64,000 nucleotides of DNA from positions 62,001 through 126,000 of the forward strand of contig NZ_CP061281.1 in NCBI RefSeq assembly GCF_014621695.1. Direction: 5' to 3'. Source of the stretch: Streptomyces xanthii. Lineage in GTDB: Bacteria; Actinomycetota; Actinomycetes; Streptomycetales; Streptomycetaceae. The position numbers and the translations under genes were made by a program. Below the pieces are notes generated by a model that had not been told where the DNA came from, did no database searches, and was given only the letters and a program-made list of their open reading frames with translations. This document shows positions 26,689 to 35,610 of the stretch, piece by piece; the stretch's first letter is position 1; the number at the start of each line of letters is the position of its first letter.

Positions 26689-28278
26689 ATGACCACCACC
26701 GCGCACACCGGCCGCCTCCAGACCGCCCTCCCGGCATCGCTGACGCCTGACCGGGTCGCCCGCCTGGCCGCCCTGGTGGCCGCCGGTGCCCACGCCCGGC
26801 GGGTCACCACGACCTCCCCGTACACCAGCGCACCGCTCGCGGACCTGCCGGTCTCCACCCCCGACGACGTCGAGGACGCCTACGCCCGGGCACGCGCCGC
26901 CCAGGCCGGCTGGGCGGCCACCCCGGTCGCGGACCGCAAACGCATCATGCTGCGCTTCCACGACCTCGTCCTCCAGCGACAGGAGGAAGCCCTGGACCTG
27001 ATGCAGGCCGAGAGCGGCAAGACCCGTCGCGACGCGTTCCTCGAGGTGAGCGACATCGCGATCACTGCCCGCTACTACGCCCGCAGCGCGCGGCGGCTGC
27101 TCTCACCCAAGCGCCGCAAGGGAGCGATCCCGGTGCTGACCCACACCACCGAACTGCACCACCCCAAGGGCGTCGTCACCGTCATCTCGCCCTGGAACTA
27201 CCCGCTCAGCATGGCCGCCGGCGACGCCATCCCGGCCCTGATGGCCGGAAACGCCGTCGTGCAGAAGCCCGACACCCAGACCGCGCTGACCGCGCTGTGG
27301 GCACTGGCCCTGATGCGCGAGGCCGGACTGCCGGGGGACGTCTGGCAGATGGTGGTCGGCCGTGGCAGTTCCATCGGAGACGCGCTCATGGCCGGCGGGG
27401 ACTACATGATGTTCACCGGCTCCACCGCCAGCGGGCGCCAGATCGCGCGCGACGCGGGTGAGCGGCTGATCGGCGCGTCCCTGGAGCTCGGCGGCAAGAA
27501 CGCCATGGTCGTCCTCGCCGACGCCGACATCGAGAAGGCCGCCGCCGGAGCCGTCGCCGCCTGCTTCCCCTCGGCCGGGCAGCTGTGCGTGTCCGTCGAG
27601 CGGCTCTACGTCGCCGACGAGATCCACGACACGTTCGTCACCGCGTTCGTCGAGCGCACCCGGGCCATGCGCCTCGGGGCGGCCTACGACTTCTCGATGG
27701 ACATGGGCTCGCTGACCACCCCCTCGCAGCTCGACACCGTCATCTCGCACGTCGACGACGCGGTGTCGAAGGGCGCGACCGTACTGGCCGGAGGCAGGGC
27801 CAGGCCCGACCTCGGCCCGCTGTTCCACGAGCCGACGATCCTGGCCGGCGTGACCCCGCAGATGACGCTGTTCGACCACGAGACGTTCGGCCCCGTGGTG
27901 TCGATCTACCGCTACCGGTCCGTCGACGAGGCGGTCGCGATGGCCAACGCCACGCCGTACGGCCTCAATGCGAGCGTCTGGGGCCGCAACGGCGCCGAGG
28001 CCCGCAAGGTCGCGGCACGGCTGCACGCCGGCACCGTCAACGTCAACGAGGCGTTCGCCGCCGCCTGGGGCAGCATCGACGCCCCCATGGGCGGCGTGGG
28101 CGACTCCGGCATCGGTCGCCGTCACGGCGCCGACGGGCTGCTCAAGTACACCGAGGCCCAGACCGTCGCCCACCAGCGCCTCCAGGGCTTCGCCCCGCCC
28201 CGCGGAGTCGAGCACGAACTGTGGGCGCGGATCCTGACCCGGGCTTTCAAGACGCTGCGTGCCGTGGGCGTCCGCTGA
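26689..28278 (+). CDS. NAD(P)-dependent aldehyde/succinate-semialdehyde dehydrogenase
   Basis: 529 aa, ATG at 26689, seven bases after the previous stop. ALDH motifs in order: VVTVISPWNYPLS, MFTGSTASGRQIA, LELGGKNAM (general base Glu266), GQLCVS (nucleophile Cys300) and DHETFGPVVSIY. Similar to actinobacterial succinic-semialdehyde dehydrogenases of the GabD2 type, which carry an extended tail. Oxidises an aldehyde to the acid in the cytoplasm. Its partner, the decarboxylase-fold protein, could supply the aldehyde (inference). Confidence 0.92.
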   Translation: MTTTAHTGRLQTALPASLTPDRVARLAALVAAGAHARRVTTTSPYTSAPLADLPVSTPDDVEDAYARARAAQAGWAATPVADRKRIMLRFHDLVLQRQEEALDLMQAESGKTRRDAFLEVSDIAITARYYARSARRLLSPKRRKGAIPVLTHTTELHHPKGVVTVISPWNYPLSMAAGDAIPALMAGNAVVQKPDTQTALTALWALALMREAGLPGDVWQMVVGRGSSIGDALMAGGDYMMFTGSTASGRQIARDAGERLIGASLELGGKNAMVVLADADIEKAAAGAVAACFPSAGQLCVSVERLYVADEIHDTFVTAFVERTRAMRLGAAYDFSMDMGSLTTPSQLDTVISHVDDAVSKGATVLAGGRARPDLGPLFHEPTILAGVTPQMTLFDHETFGPVVSIYRYRSVDEAVAMANATPYGLNASVWGRNGAEARKVAARLHAGTVNVNEAFAAAWGSIDAPMGGVGDSGIGRRHGADGLLKYTEAQTVAHQRLQGFAPPRGVEHELWARILTRAFKTLRAVGVR

Positions 28279-28347
28279 CCGACCACCGGCTCCGGCCACG
28301 ACGGCCCGCCACCTCGCCTTCCCGTTCCGCATGAAGGAAGATCAGCC

Positions 28348-29058
28348 ATGACCAAACGCGTCCTCGAGGTCGTCACCAACGTCGGGCACTACGACGACCC
28401 CTCCCACACCACCGGCCTGTGGCTCTCCGAGCTCACGCACGCCTGGCACGTCTTCGAGGAGCACGGCTACGAGCAGACACTCGTCAGCCCGTCCGGCGGC
28501 GCCGTGCCTCTCGAACCACGGTCGCTGAAGTTCCCGAACTACGACAGGACCGCCAAGGCCTGGCGAGCCGACCCCGAGAAGACGGCGCTGCTCCAGAACA
28601 CGGCGAGCCCGGACCAGATCGACCCCTCGCAGTACGACGCGATCTACTTCACCGGCGGCCACGCGGTCATGTACGACTTCCCCGACAGCGAGGGCCTGCA
28701 GCGCGTCACCCGCGAGATCTTCGAGCGGGGCGGCATCGTCTCCTCGGTCTGCCACGGCTACTGCGGCCTGCTCAACACCCGGCTCTCCGACAACTCCTTC
28801 CTCATCGCCGGTCGCAAGATGACGGGATTCGCCTGGACCGAGGAGATCCTCGCCCGCGTCGACAAGCTGGTCCCCTACAACGCCGAGGAGAAGGCCAAGG
28901 AGCGCGGCGCGCTCTACGAGAAGGCGACACTGCCCTTCGTCCCCTACGTCGCGACCGACGGCAACCTCGTCACCGGCCAGAACCCGGGCTCCGCCAAGGC
29001 CACAGCGAAGAAGGTCGTCGAAGCCCTCGGGGGCAATGCGTCCAAGGAGCTCGGCTGA
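28348..29058 (+). CDS. DJ-1/PfpI-family protein (Hsp31-like)
   Basis: 236 aa, ATG with GAAGGAAG upstream. Type-1 glutamine-amidotransferase fold: [21 protein letters not shown] (Glu of the triad), [15 protein letters not shown] and nucleophile elbow [11 protein letters not shown] (Cys-His). This arrangement is the Hsp31/glyoxalase III type, which converts methylglyoxal to lactate or repairs glycated molecules. Third gene of the operon. It supports a role of this cluster in reactive-carbonyl metabolism. Confidence 0.9.
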   Translation: MTKRVLEVVTNVGHYDDPSHTTGLWLSELTHAWHVFEEHGYEQTLVSPSGGAVPLEPRSLKFPNYDRTAKAWRADPEKTALLQNTASPDQIDPSQYDAIYFTGGHAVMYDFPDSEGLQRVTREIFERGGIVSSVCHGYCGLLNTRLSDNSFLIAGRKMTGFAWTEEILARVDKLVPYNAEEKAKERGALYEKATLPFVPYVATDGNLVTGQNPGSAKATAKKVVEALGGNASKELG

Positions 29059-29083
29059 ACCCTTCGCTGTCGGCCGCAGCGGG

Positions 29084-29106
29084 GGGCTTCGACATGCGAG
29101 AAGCCC
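29084..29106 (+). terminator. terminator after the DJ-1 gene
   Basis: GGGCTTC (29084-29090) pairs with GAAGCCC (29100-29106) across a 9-nt loop, 25 bases after the stop codon. It separates the decarboxylase operon from the catalase gene. Confidence 0.5.
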
Positions 29107-29191
29107 GCGAACCCCTGATGCTCGTGACGTGGCCTGCTCAGCCGCCCGCTGTCGGTCACCTGTACGACCATCCGCTGCCAAAGGACTCGGC

Positions 29192-30658
29192 ATGAGCGAG
29201 AAGACGCCCGCACCGACCACCTCCGACTCCGGGATCCCCGTCGAGAGCGACGAACACTCGCTGACCGTCGGGCCAGGCGGTCCGATCCTGCTGCAGGACT
29301 CCTACCTGATCGAGCAGATGGCCCAGTTCAACCGGGAGCGGATCCCCGAGCGGCAGCCGCACGCCAAGGGCAGCGGCGCATTCGGCCGCTTCGAGGTCAC
29401 CCACGACGTCAGCCGGTACACCAAGGCGGCGGTCTTCCAGCCCGGCACCACAACCGAGCTGGTCACCAGGTTCTCCACCGTCGCCGGGGAGCGGGGCAGC
29501 CCGGACACCTGGCGCGACCCGCGCGGCTTCGCGGTGAAGTTCTACACCAGCGAAGGCAACTACGACATGGTCGGCAACAACACGCCGGTCTTCTTCGTCA
29601 AAGACCCGATGAAGTTCCAGCACTTCATCCGGTCGCAGAAGCGCCGTGCCGACAACAACCTCCGCGACCACGACATGCAGTGGGACTTCTGGACCCTCTC
29701 CCCCGAGAGCGCCCACCAGGTCACCTGGCTGATGGGCGACCGCGGCATCCCCCGCTCCTGGCGGCACATGAACGGCTACACGTCCCACACCTACATGTGG
29801 ATCAACGCGGCCGGCGAGCGGTTCTGGGTGAAGTACCACTTCAAGACCGACCAGGGAATCGAGTTCCTCACGCAGGAAGAGGGCGACCAGATGGCCGCCG
29901 TCGACACCGACTACCACACGCGTGATCTGTTCGAGCACATCAGGGACGGCGACTTCCCCTCCTGGACCCTGCACGTGCAGGTCATGCCGTACGAGGACGC
30001 CGCCGGCTACCGGTTCAACCCCTTCGACCTCACCAAGGTCTGGCCGCACAGCGACTACCCGCTCATCCCCGTCGGCCGGATGACCCTGGACCGCAACCCC
30101 ACCGACAACCACGCCGAGATCGAACAGGCCGCCTTCCAGCCCAACAACCTCGTCCCCGGCATCGGCCCGAGCCCCGACCGGATGCTCCTGGCCCGCCTCT
30201 TCTCGTACGCGGACGCCCACAGGCACCGCATCGGCGCCAACTACCAGCAACTCCCGGTGAACGCGCCCGTCGTCGACGTCCACACGTACTCCAAGGACGG
30301 CGCGATGGCGTACCGGAAGACCAGCGACCCGGTCTACGCACCGAACTCCAAGGGCGGACCCGCGGCCGACACCGCCCGCTACGGCAGCCCCCCGAGCTGG
30401 TACACCGACGGAGACATCACGCGGACCGCCTACGTCACTCATGCGCAGGACGACGACTGGGGCCAGCCCGGGACGCTCGTACGCGAGGTCATGGACGATG
30501 CCGCCCGTGACCGGCTGGTGAACAACGTGGTCGGCCACCTCCTCAACGGCGTCACCGACCCGGTCCTGGAGCGCGCCTTCACGTACTGGACGAACATCGA
30601 CCCAGACATCGGCAAGCGCATTCAGAACGGCGTGCGCGGTGCCGATTCGGCGCCCTGA
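29192..30658 (+). CDS. katA: monofunctional haem catalase (clade 3)
   Basis: 488 aa from ATG 29192 with AAAGGA upstream; upstream in-frame codons lack support. Distal His71 in [12 protein letters not shown], the Asn of [17 protein letters not shown], and the proximal haem ligand Tyr339 in [17 protein letters not shown] are all present. Converts H2O2 to water and oxygen in the cytoplasm. Small-subunit catalase length is normal. No regulator gene of the Fur or OxyR type is adjacent; the gene follows a terminator and may have its own promoter. Confidence 0.95.
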   Translation: MSEKTPAPTTSDSGIPVESDEHSLTVGPGGPILLQDSYLIEQMAQFNRERIPERQPHAKGSGAFGRFEVTHDVSRYTKAAVFQPGTTTELVTRFSTVAGERGSPDTWRDPRGFAVKFYTSEGNYDMVGNNTPVFFVKDPMKFQHFIRSQKRRADNNLRDHDMQWDFWTLSPESAHQVTWLMGDRGIPRSWRHMNGYTSHTYMWINAAGERFWVKYHFKTDQGIEFLTQEEGDQMAAVDTDYHTRDLFEHIRDGDFPSWTLHVQVMPYEDAAGYRFNPFDLTKVWPHSDYPLIPVGRMTLDRNPTDNHAEIEQAAFQPNNLVPGIGPSPDRMLLARLFSYADAHRHRIGANYQQLPVNAPVVDVHTYSKDGAMAYRKTSDPVYAPNSKGGPAADTARYGSPPSWYTDGDITRTAYVTHAQDDDWGQPGTLVREVMDDAARDRLVNNVVGHLLNGVTDPVLERAFTYWTNIDPDIGKRIQNGVRGADSAP

Positions 30659-30775
30659 ACCCAGTGGCTCGACATGCCTCATGTCCAGAGATCCGAGAAA
30701 CAGAGCCTAAGGGCTGTCCCGTAAATGATCTCCAAGTCGTCTCGGGCACGGTTGGCCAGAGTGTGGCCCGCTGAC

Positions 30776-31546
30776 CTATCCGGCGAGGGCGAGGTTGTGC
30801 ATCCGGGCGATGCCGAGCATGGCGTGGTGGACTCCGTCGCCTCTGAGGCGGCAGTCACGGAGGATCTTCCAGGTCTTCATGCGGGCGAAGACGTGCTCAA
30901 CGCGGGCCCGGACCTGCTTGTGGGACTTGTTGTGTTCCTCTTTCCAGGCTGGGAGCTCGGTCTGGCCGCGTTCGCGGCGGTGCGGGATGACGAGTCCGGT
31001 GCCCGGGTAGCCGCCGTCGGCGATCGTGAGGGTCTTGCCGACGGCGGCCTTGGCTCCGGATTCCTCCCATGCCTTGCAGTCGTTGCGGTTCCCGGCTAGT
31101 GGCCGGCCAACCACCACGACCAGGCGGGTGTCGGCGTCGATCACGACCTGGTGGTTCGTGGAATACCGGTAGTTCTTCGACCGCTCGGCCACGGTGTGAT
31201 CGCGGGTGGGCACGAGGGTGCCGTCCACGATGAGGACGGTGTCCTTGGCGAACCGCTTCCGCGGCCTGAGCGCAAGCATCGGCCCCAGATGGTCGATGAT
31301 GCGACCCGCCGCCGACTTGGAGACCCCGAACAGCGGGCCAAGCTGGCGCATGGTCAGGTTCGTCCGCCAGTAGGTGGCGACCAGCAGTGCCCTGTCCTCA
31401 AGCGGAAAGCTCCACGGCCGGCCCTTGCGGTTCGCGTCCGCCCCTTCGTGTCGCAGCATGGTCACCAGCTTCCGGAACAGCCTCGGGCTGAGCCCCGTGA
31501 ACGGGCCTATCCAAGACGACTCTGACGCCGTGATCACACCAGTCAC
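30776..31546 (-). CDS. IS5-family DDE transposase
   Basis: 256 aa, GTG start at 31546. N-terminal HTH region (LTMRQLGPLFGVSKSAAGRIIDHL) recognises the ends. The catalytic core has the first Asp in VLIVDGTLVP, second Asp in TLTIADGGYPG and the Glu in ARVEHVFARMKTWKIL, the DDE_Tnp_4 pattern. All three residues are intact, so the protein may be active. It is one frame without the programmed frameshift of some IS427 members. Confidence 0.92.
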   Translation of the reverse strand: MTGVITASESSWIGPFTGLSPRLFRKLVTMLRHEGADANRKGRPWSFPLEDRALLVATYWRTNLTMRQLGPLFGVSKSAAGRIIDHLGPMLALRPRKRFAKDTVLIVDGTLVPTRDHTVAERSKNYRYSTNHQVVIDADTRLVVVVGRPLAGNRNDCKAWEESGAKAAVGKTLTIADGGYPGTGLVIPHRRERGQTELPAWKEEHNKSHKQVRARVEHVFARMKTWKILRDCRLRGDGVHHAMLGIARMHNLALAG

Positions 31547-31556
31547 GCCAAGATCA

Positions 31557-31991
31557 TCACACCGAGGTCAAGCGGAGGTCCCCAGCCCAGCTCTCACAAC
31601 GGACCCGCCCCGTGGGGAATGCGAGCTCCAGGGCGACGCGCCCGGTGTTCAGTGCGTATTCCTCCCGCACCTCCAGTACATCCTCCCCGATGTGGTCCGC
31701 GAACGGCGTCTCCTCACCGATCGTCCCCACGGTGACGCGCCCCGAGTCGCCCATGTCGTAGCCGGCGTGCGGCTTCGACGCCTCGATGATCAGACACCAA
31801 TCCGATCCGGTCGTGAGGTGGATGGCGGCACCCCGGTCATCGATCAGCCACACATCCAGCGGTCCCGCGGGGGCAGCACTGCCGTACATGTGCCACGAAC
31901 CGACGACCTCCGCGAGCCGGCGACCCACCATGCTCTGCGCGCTCACCCCAGCACCATGAAGCGGGCACTCGTTCGACTTGTCAGGCTCCAT
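31557..31991 (-). CDS. hypothetical protein carried inside the insertion sequence
   Basis: 144 aa from ATG 31991 (a GTG at 32027, inside the right IS end, is an alternative). It looks like a real cytoplasmic protein: GRRLAEVVGSWHMYG, DVWLIDDRGAAIHLTTGSDWCLIIE, EETPFADHIGEDVLEVREEY and a RVALELAFPTGRVRCESWAGDLRL end. No domain that I recognise. It ends ten bases before the transposase start on the same strand and both lie within one pair of IS ends, so it would move with the element. Confidence 0.68.
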   Translation of the reverse strand: MEPDKSNECPLHGAGVSAQSMVGRRLAEVVGSWHMYGSAAPAGPLDVWLIDDRGAAIHLTTGSDWCLIIEASKPHAGYDMGDSGRVTVGTIGEETPFADHIGEDVLEVREEYALNTGRVALELAFPTGRVRCESWAGDLRLTSV

Positions 31992-32047
31992 CGGCCGACA
32001 GTACCGCCGACCGATCTCCCAGGTCACAGCCTTATACGGGACAAGCC

Positions 32048-33205
32048 TTAGGCCCTGGTGATCGCTCCGCTGCGGGCGAGCAGCAGGCAGGCCGCACCCC
32101 GCGCGTGCTCCGTGTCCCGCCACGGTGACACGGTGATCTCCAGGTCCCGCAGCGGTTCGATCGCCCCGGCGACGGCCGCCGCGGTGAAGGCCGGGCCGAG
32201 GTGGGGCCACAGCACGAGGCCCTCGCCGATCACCTTGACCGCTTTGACCGCGAGGATGTTGACGACGCCGGCGACGCTGCGTCCGAGCAGCTCGCCGGCC
32301 TCGTCCAGGACGGAGAGGACCGCCGGTTCCCCCCGTTCGGCGGCGTCGGCCAGCGCGGCGAGCCCGTCGCCTGCTCCGAGCCCGACGCCGGCGCGGCGGG
32401 CTCCGCCCAAGAGTGCCGTCTGCCCGACGAAGGACTGCAGACAGCCACGGTTGCCGCAGTTGCACAGCGGCCCGGTCCGATCGACGGGCATGTGGCCGAA
32501 CTCGCCCGAGAGTCCGTCCGCGCCGCGCTGGACGCGTCGCTCCAGTACGACGCCCATCCCGAGACCGTCACCGATGCCGACGACGAGGAAGTCGTCGTGA
32601 TCGCGGCCCATGCCGAACAGCAGCTCGGCCGTCGTGCTGGAACGAAGGTCGTTGTCGACGAGAACGGGCATGGGCAGGGATCGCCCGAGCTCCGCGGCCA
32701 GCGGCAGATCGTGCCAGTCCATGATCGCGGAGAGTCGCACGACGCCCGTCGTCGGATCCACCATGCCGGGGACCGCGACGCCGATCCCGCGGATGGGCGT
32801 GGTGTTCCGTCGTGCCTCGATCTCCTCCTGCAATACCCGGGTGAGCAGGGGGACGGGTGACTCCGCCACCCGTAGAGGGAGACGGAACTCGTCGGTGATC
32901 TGCCCGTCGAGCCCGACCACGACGCCTGCCAGATGGTCGACGGCGACGCGCAGGCCGAGGACATGAGCGGCGCTGGGGACGAGTTGGAGCGGGACCGGGG
33001 GACGGCCCTTGCCGGAGGAGGCGTGGGGCTCCAGTTCGCGGACGAACCCTTCGGTGATGAGCCGCCGGGTGTGGTCGGTGACGGTCGCGGCTCCCACCCG
33101 CAGCTGCTGGGCGATCTCCGCCCGGCTGAGCGGCCCGGCCGCTCCGAGCAGCGCCAGGATCTCGGTCCGGATCAGATCCCCGGGTGCCGGTGGTTGTGCC
33201 TTCAC
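32048..33205 (-). CDS. ROK-family transcriptional regulator
   Basis: 385 aa, GTG at 33205. N-terminal winged helix (LSRAEIAQQLRVGAATVTDHTRRLITEG), then the ROK sugar-kinase-like domain: VDNDLRSSTTAELLFG, GIGDGLGMGVVLERR and the zinc motif CNCGNRGC. ROK regulators sense sugars or sugar phosphates and repress uptake operons; this one is divergent from the sugar ABC transporter and glycosidase operon. The stop codon TAA is formed partly by the IS end: before insertion it would have been TAG, so the protein is unchanged. Confidence 0.92.
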   Translation of the reverse strand: MKAQPPAPGDLIRTEILALLGAAGPLSRAEIAQQLRVGAATVTDHTRRLITEGFVRELEPHASSGKGRPPVPLQLVPSAAHVLGLRVAVDHLAGVVVGLDGQITDEFRLPLRVAESPVPLLTRVLQEEIEARRNTTPIRGIGVAVPGMVDPTTGVVRLSAIMDWHDLPLAAELGRSLPMPVLVDNDLRSSTTAELLFGMGRDHDDFLVVGIGDGLGMGVVLERRVQRGADGLSGEFGHMPVDRTGPLCNCGNRGCLQSFVGQTALLGGARRAGVGLGAGDGLAALADAAERGEPAVLSVLDEAGELLGRSVAGVVNILAVKAVKVIGEGLVLWPHLGPAFTAAAVAGAIEPLRDLEITVSPWRDTEHARGAACLLLARSGAITRA

Positions 33206-33246
33206 GTCATCCCCATTTCGCCTGTGAGCGCGTCGAGTTGGAACCC

Positions 33247-33275
33247 TTGACGTCCGATCTTTGCACCTCTACCGT
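33247..33275 (+). promoter_or_regulatory. sigma-70-type promoter of the glycan operon
   Basis: TTGACG (33247-33252), 17-bp spacer, TACCGT (33270-33275): a close match to the HrdB pattern TTGACn / TAnnnT. It is 80 bases before the substrate-binding-protein ATG, which has a GAGGAGG ribosome site. Confidence 0.62.
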
Positions 33276-33280
33276 CCCAA

Positions 33281-33301
33281 TTTACTCGGACCCGAAATAA
33301 A
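33281..33301. promoter_or_regulatory. possible ROK operator
   Basis: A partly symmetric AT-rich element with TTTA at one end and TAAA at the other around a TCGGACCCGA centre. It starts five bases after the -10 box, so a protein bound here would block the start site. Symmetry is imperfect and the assignment is inferred from position. Confidence 0.35.
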
Positions 33302-33354
33302 TGCTCAGTCACTTCCCCCTTCCCCTGTCGGGTATCGAATGAGGAGGTCAGGAC

Positions 33355-34641
33355 ATGCGCTTGCGTGCCGTGCAGTGGGCCGGCGTCGCGGCGGCGGGAG
33401 CACTCGTCGCACTCGCCGGGTGTGGAGGCTCGTCCGGCGAAGGATCGGGAGGGTCGAAGAAGTCGGATGGATCGGTGACCCTGACCTGGCAGATGTGGGC
33501 CGCCGGAGCCGACGAGGAGAAGCAGCTGAAGCACCTCGCGTCCCTCGTCACCCAAGAGCACCCCGACATCGAGCTGGAACTGAAGACCGCCCCGTTCAAG
33601 GACTACTTCACCAAACTGCAGACCCAGGCCGCGGGTGGCGACCAGCCGTGCCTCGTGAGCATGCAGAGCCTTCGGCTGTCCGGCTTCACGGACCTCATGG
33701 AGCCACTGGACTCCCTGCTGAAGGACGGCGCCGGCACCGACGGATTCGAACCGGCCGCACTCGAGGCCCTCCAGTGGCAGGGCAAGCAGTACGCCCTGCC
33801 GATGGACCTCGCCAGCATGCTCATGTACTACAACAAGGACGCGTTCGCGAAGGCGGGCCTCGACGAGCCGAAGACGGGCTGGACCGTCGCGGATTTCGAG
33901 AAGGCGGCGAAGTCCCTGACCAAGAACGGGAAGACGGGCTTCGGGCTCTCCTTCTCCGACCTCCCCATGCTGACCATGGCACTGACCTACAACGACGCCC
34001 GCCCCGTCACCACCGACGGCAAGGCACAACTCGACGACCCGGCGATGGTCAAGGCCATGACCTGGTACTCGGGCCTGGCCACCAAGGACAAGGCGGCGAG
34101 CGTCCCGGCCAGCTCCAGCGACGGCGGCTGGGCCGAGACCCAGTTCGTCAACGGCAACGCGATGATGGCCGTCGACGGCACGTGGAATCTCGGATCCACC
34201 TCCACCCAGGCGAAGTTCAAGGTCGGCGTGGCGCCGATCCCGGCCGGTCCCGACGGTTCGAAGACCTACGTCGCCAACTCCGGGTTCGGCGTCTCCAAGA
34301 GCTGCGCCTACAAGAAGGAAGCGGTCGAGGCGCTCTCCGTGCTCACCGGTCCCGAAGCGCAGAACTACCTCGCCGGGCAGGGCCGCGTCTTCCCCGCCCG
34401 CACCGCGGCGCAGCCCGCGTACGAGAAGTTCCTCACCCAGCAGACGGGCGGGCAGACCGAGACGGTCAAGGCCGGGATGAGCGCCGTCCGCGACGGACTC
34501 GCCGGCGGCGAGCCGTTCGTCGGAACCCAGAACTGGGACGAGGTCAACACTCTGTTCAGCCAGTACCTGCTCGAGGCCTACACAGGGTCGACGTCGGCCG
34601 AGTCCGCGCTGACGGCCATTCAGAAGAAGGCGGGCCGCTGA
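33355..34641 (+). CDS. sugar ABC transporter substrate-binding lipoprotein
   Basis: 428 aa, ATG with GAGGAGG upstream. Lipobox LAGC (Cys23) anchors the protein outside the membrane. Family 1 (MalE-like) binding-protein pattern: LTWQMWAAGADEEKQLKHL, YALPMDLASMLMYYNKDAF and a MMAVDGTWNLG segment. It captures an oligosaccharide for the two permeases encoded next. With fucosidases downstream, a fucosylated oligosaccharide is the likely cargo. No ATPase gene is in the operon. Confidence 0.93.
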   Translation: MRLRAVQWAGVAAAGALVALAGCGGSSGEGSGGSKKSDGSVTLTWQMWAAGADEEKQLKHLASLVTQEHPDIELELKTAPFKDYFTKLQTQAAGGDQPCLVSMQSLRLSGFTDLMEPLDSLLKDGAGTDGFEPAALEALQWQGKQYALPMDLASMLMYYNKDAFAKAGLDEPKTGWTVADFEKAAKSLTKNGKTGFGLSFSDLPMLTMALTYNDARPVTTDGKAQLDDPAMVKAMTWYSGLATKDKAASVPASSSDGGWAETQFVNGNAMMAVDGTWNLGSTSTQAKFKVGVAPIPAGPDGSKTYVANSGFGVSKSCAYKKEAVEALSVLTGPEAQNYLAGQGRVFPARTAAQPAYEKFLTQQTGGQTETVKAGMSAVRDGLAGGEPFVGTQNWDEVNTLFSQYLLEAYTGSTSAESALTAIQKKAGR

Positions 34642-34644
34642 CTC

Positions 34645-35610
34645 GTGGTGACTCCACCGATCGAGCAGAGCACCCGGCCCGCGCCCGGCTCCGCCGCCCG
34701 GCCGAGCCGGGTCCGGGACGGGGGCCGCCGCGGCGGTCCCCGTCGCCGGGAACGCTGGTACGCCTACGGCTTCCTGTCCCCCGGGGTCGTCGGACTGACC
34801 GTCTTCACCTTGTTCCCGGTGGCGATGGCCGTCGTGATGAGCCTGTACCACTGGCCCATCTTCGGCGAGCGGTCCTTCCTCGGGCTCGGCAACTTCCGCT
34901 ACTTGCTCCTCGAGGACCCCGGCTTCCTCGTCTCCGTGCGCAACACCTTCGTCTTCACCGCACTGTTCCTGCCGCTCAACGTCGTGCTCTCCCTGGCCCT
35001 GGCGTTCTGGATCTCCAACAGCCGCTGGCAGCAGCTGTTCCGAGTGCTCTTCTTCATTCCCGCGATCACACCTATGGTGGTCAACGCAGTGATCTGGAAG
35101 ATGCTCTACCAGCCCCAGGGCGTCATCGCCCACTACCTCGACAGCTGGTTCGGCATCACCGCACCGAACTTCCTCGCCGACTCCGGCACGGCGATGATCT
35201 CCGTCGTCGTCATGAGCGTGTGGCAGGGCATCGGCTACAACCTCGTCGTGTTCTCGGCCGCCATCGACCAACTGCCGCGCTCCGTGCTCGAGGCCGCCGA
35301 GATCGACGGGGCCCGGGGCCTGACGAAGTTCCTGCGCGTCCAGCTGCCGCTCATGTCACCCGCGGTCTTCTTCGTCACCACCATGACCATGATCACGTCG
35401 ATGCAGGTGTTCACCCAGACCTACATCCTCACCCGGGGAGGACCGGGAGACTCGACGGTGACGATGGTGCAGAACGTCTACGAGAACGGCTTCGTCTCGC
35501 GCGACCTCGGTGTGGCCGCCGCCGGCGCGTGGCTCCTCTTCGCCGTCATCCTGCTCATCACCGCCGTGCAGTTCCTCGGTCAGAAGCGGTGGGTGCACTA
35601 TGAGCACTGA
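34645..35610 (+). CDS. sugar ABC permease, MalF-like
   Basis: 321 aa, GTG at 34645, three bases after the previous stop. Six membrane helices begin near residue 42 after a charged, Arg-rich N-terminus. The EAA loop that docks the ATPase reads EAAEIDGARGLTKFLRVQLPLMSP. With the next permease it forms the membrane channel of a CUT1 importer. Energy would come from a shared ATPase such as MsiK, encoded elsewhere in Streptomyces. Confidence 0.93.
   Translation: MVTPPIEQSTRPAPGSAARPSRVRDGGRRGGPRRRERWYAYGFLSPGVVGLTVFTLFPVAMAVVMSLYHWPIFGERSFLGLGNFRYLLLEDPGFLVSVRNTFVFTALFLPLNVVLSLALAFWISNSRWQQLFRVLFFIPAITPMVVNAVIWKMLYQPQGVIAHYLDSWFGITAPNFLADSGTAMISVVVMSVWQGIGYNLVVFSAAIDQLPRSVLEAAEIDGARGLTKFLRVQLPLMSPAVFFVTTMTMITSMQVFTQTYILTRGGPGDSTVTMVQNVYENGFVSRDLGVAAAGAWLLFAVILLITAVQFLGQKRWVHYEH

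Larger units (their letters stand above)
30710..32048 (-). mobile_element. IS5-family (IS427-like) insertion sequence with a passenger gene
   Basis: Ends match as imperfect inverted repeats: the left end reads AGGGCTGTCCCGTAAATG, the right end (complement) AGGCTTGTCCCGTATAAG. Each end is bordered by TA (30708-30709 and 32049-32050), and joining the flanks rebuilds CCTAGG. That fits the CTAG-type target and 2-bp duplication of the IS427 group. The element is 1339 bp and contains a DDE transposase (30776-31546) and a second gene (31557-31991) on the same strand, unusually long for a single-transposase member. Confidence 0.75.

Noticed and set aside
29156..30682. 508-codon open frame opposite the catalase gene
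   Set aside because: It mirrors the catalase coding strand, is Val/Gly/Asp-rich with no domain pattern and arises from high GC.
30671..30685. GACATG-cct-CATGTC repeat after the catalase stop
   Set aside because: Only a 6-bp stem with a 3-nt loop; too weak to call a terminator.
33202..35271. 689-codon frame opposite the substrate-binding protein and permease genes
   Set aside because: Follows from the codon bias of the two real genes; would also overlap the ROK gene start.
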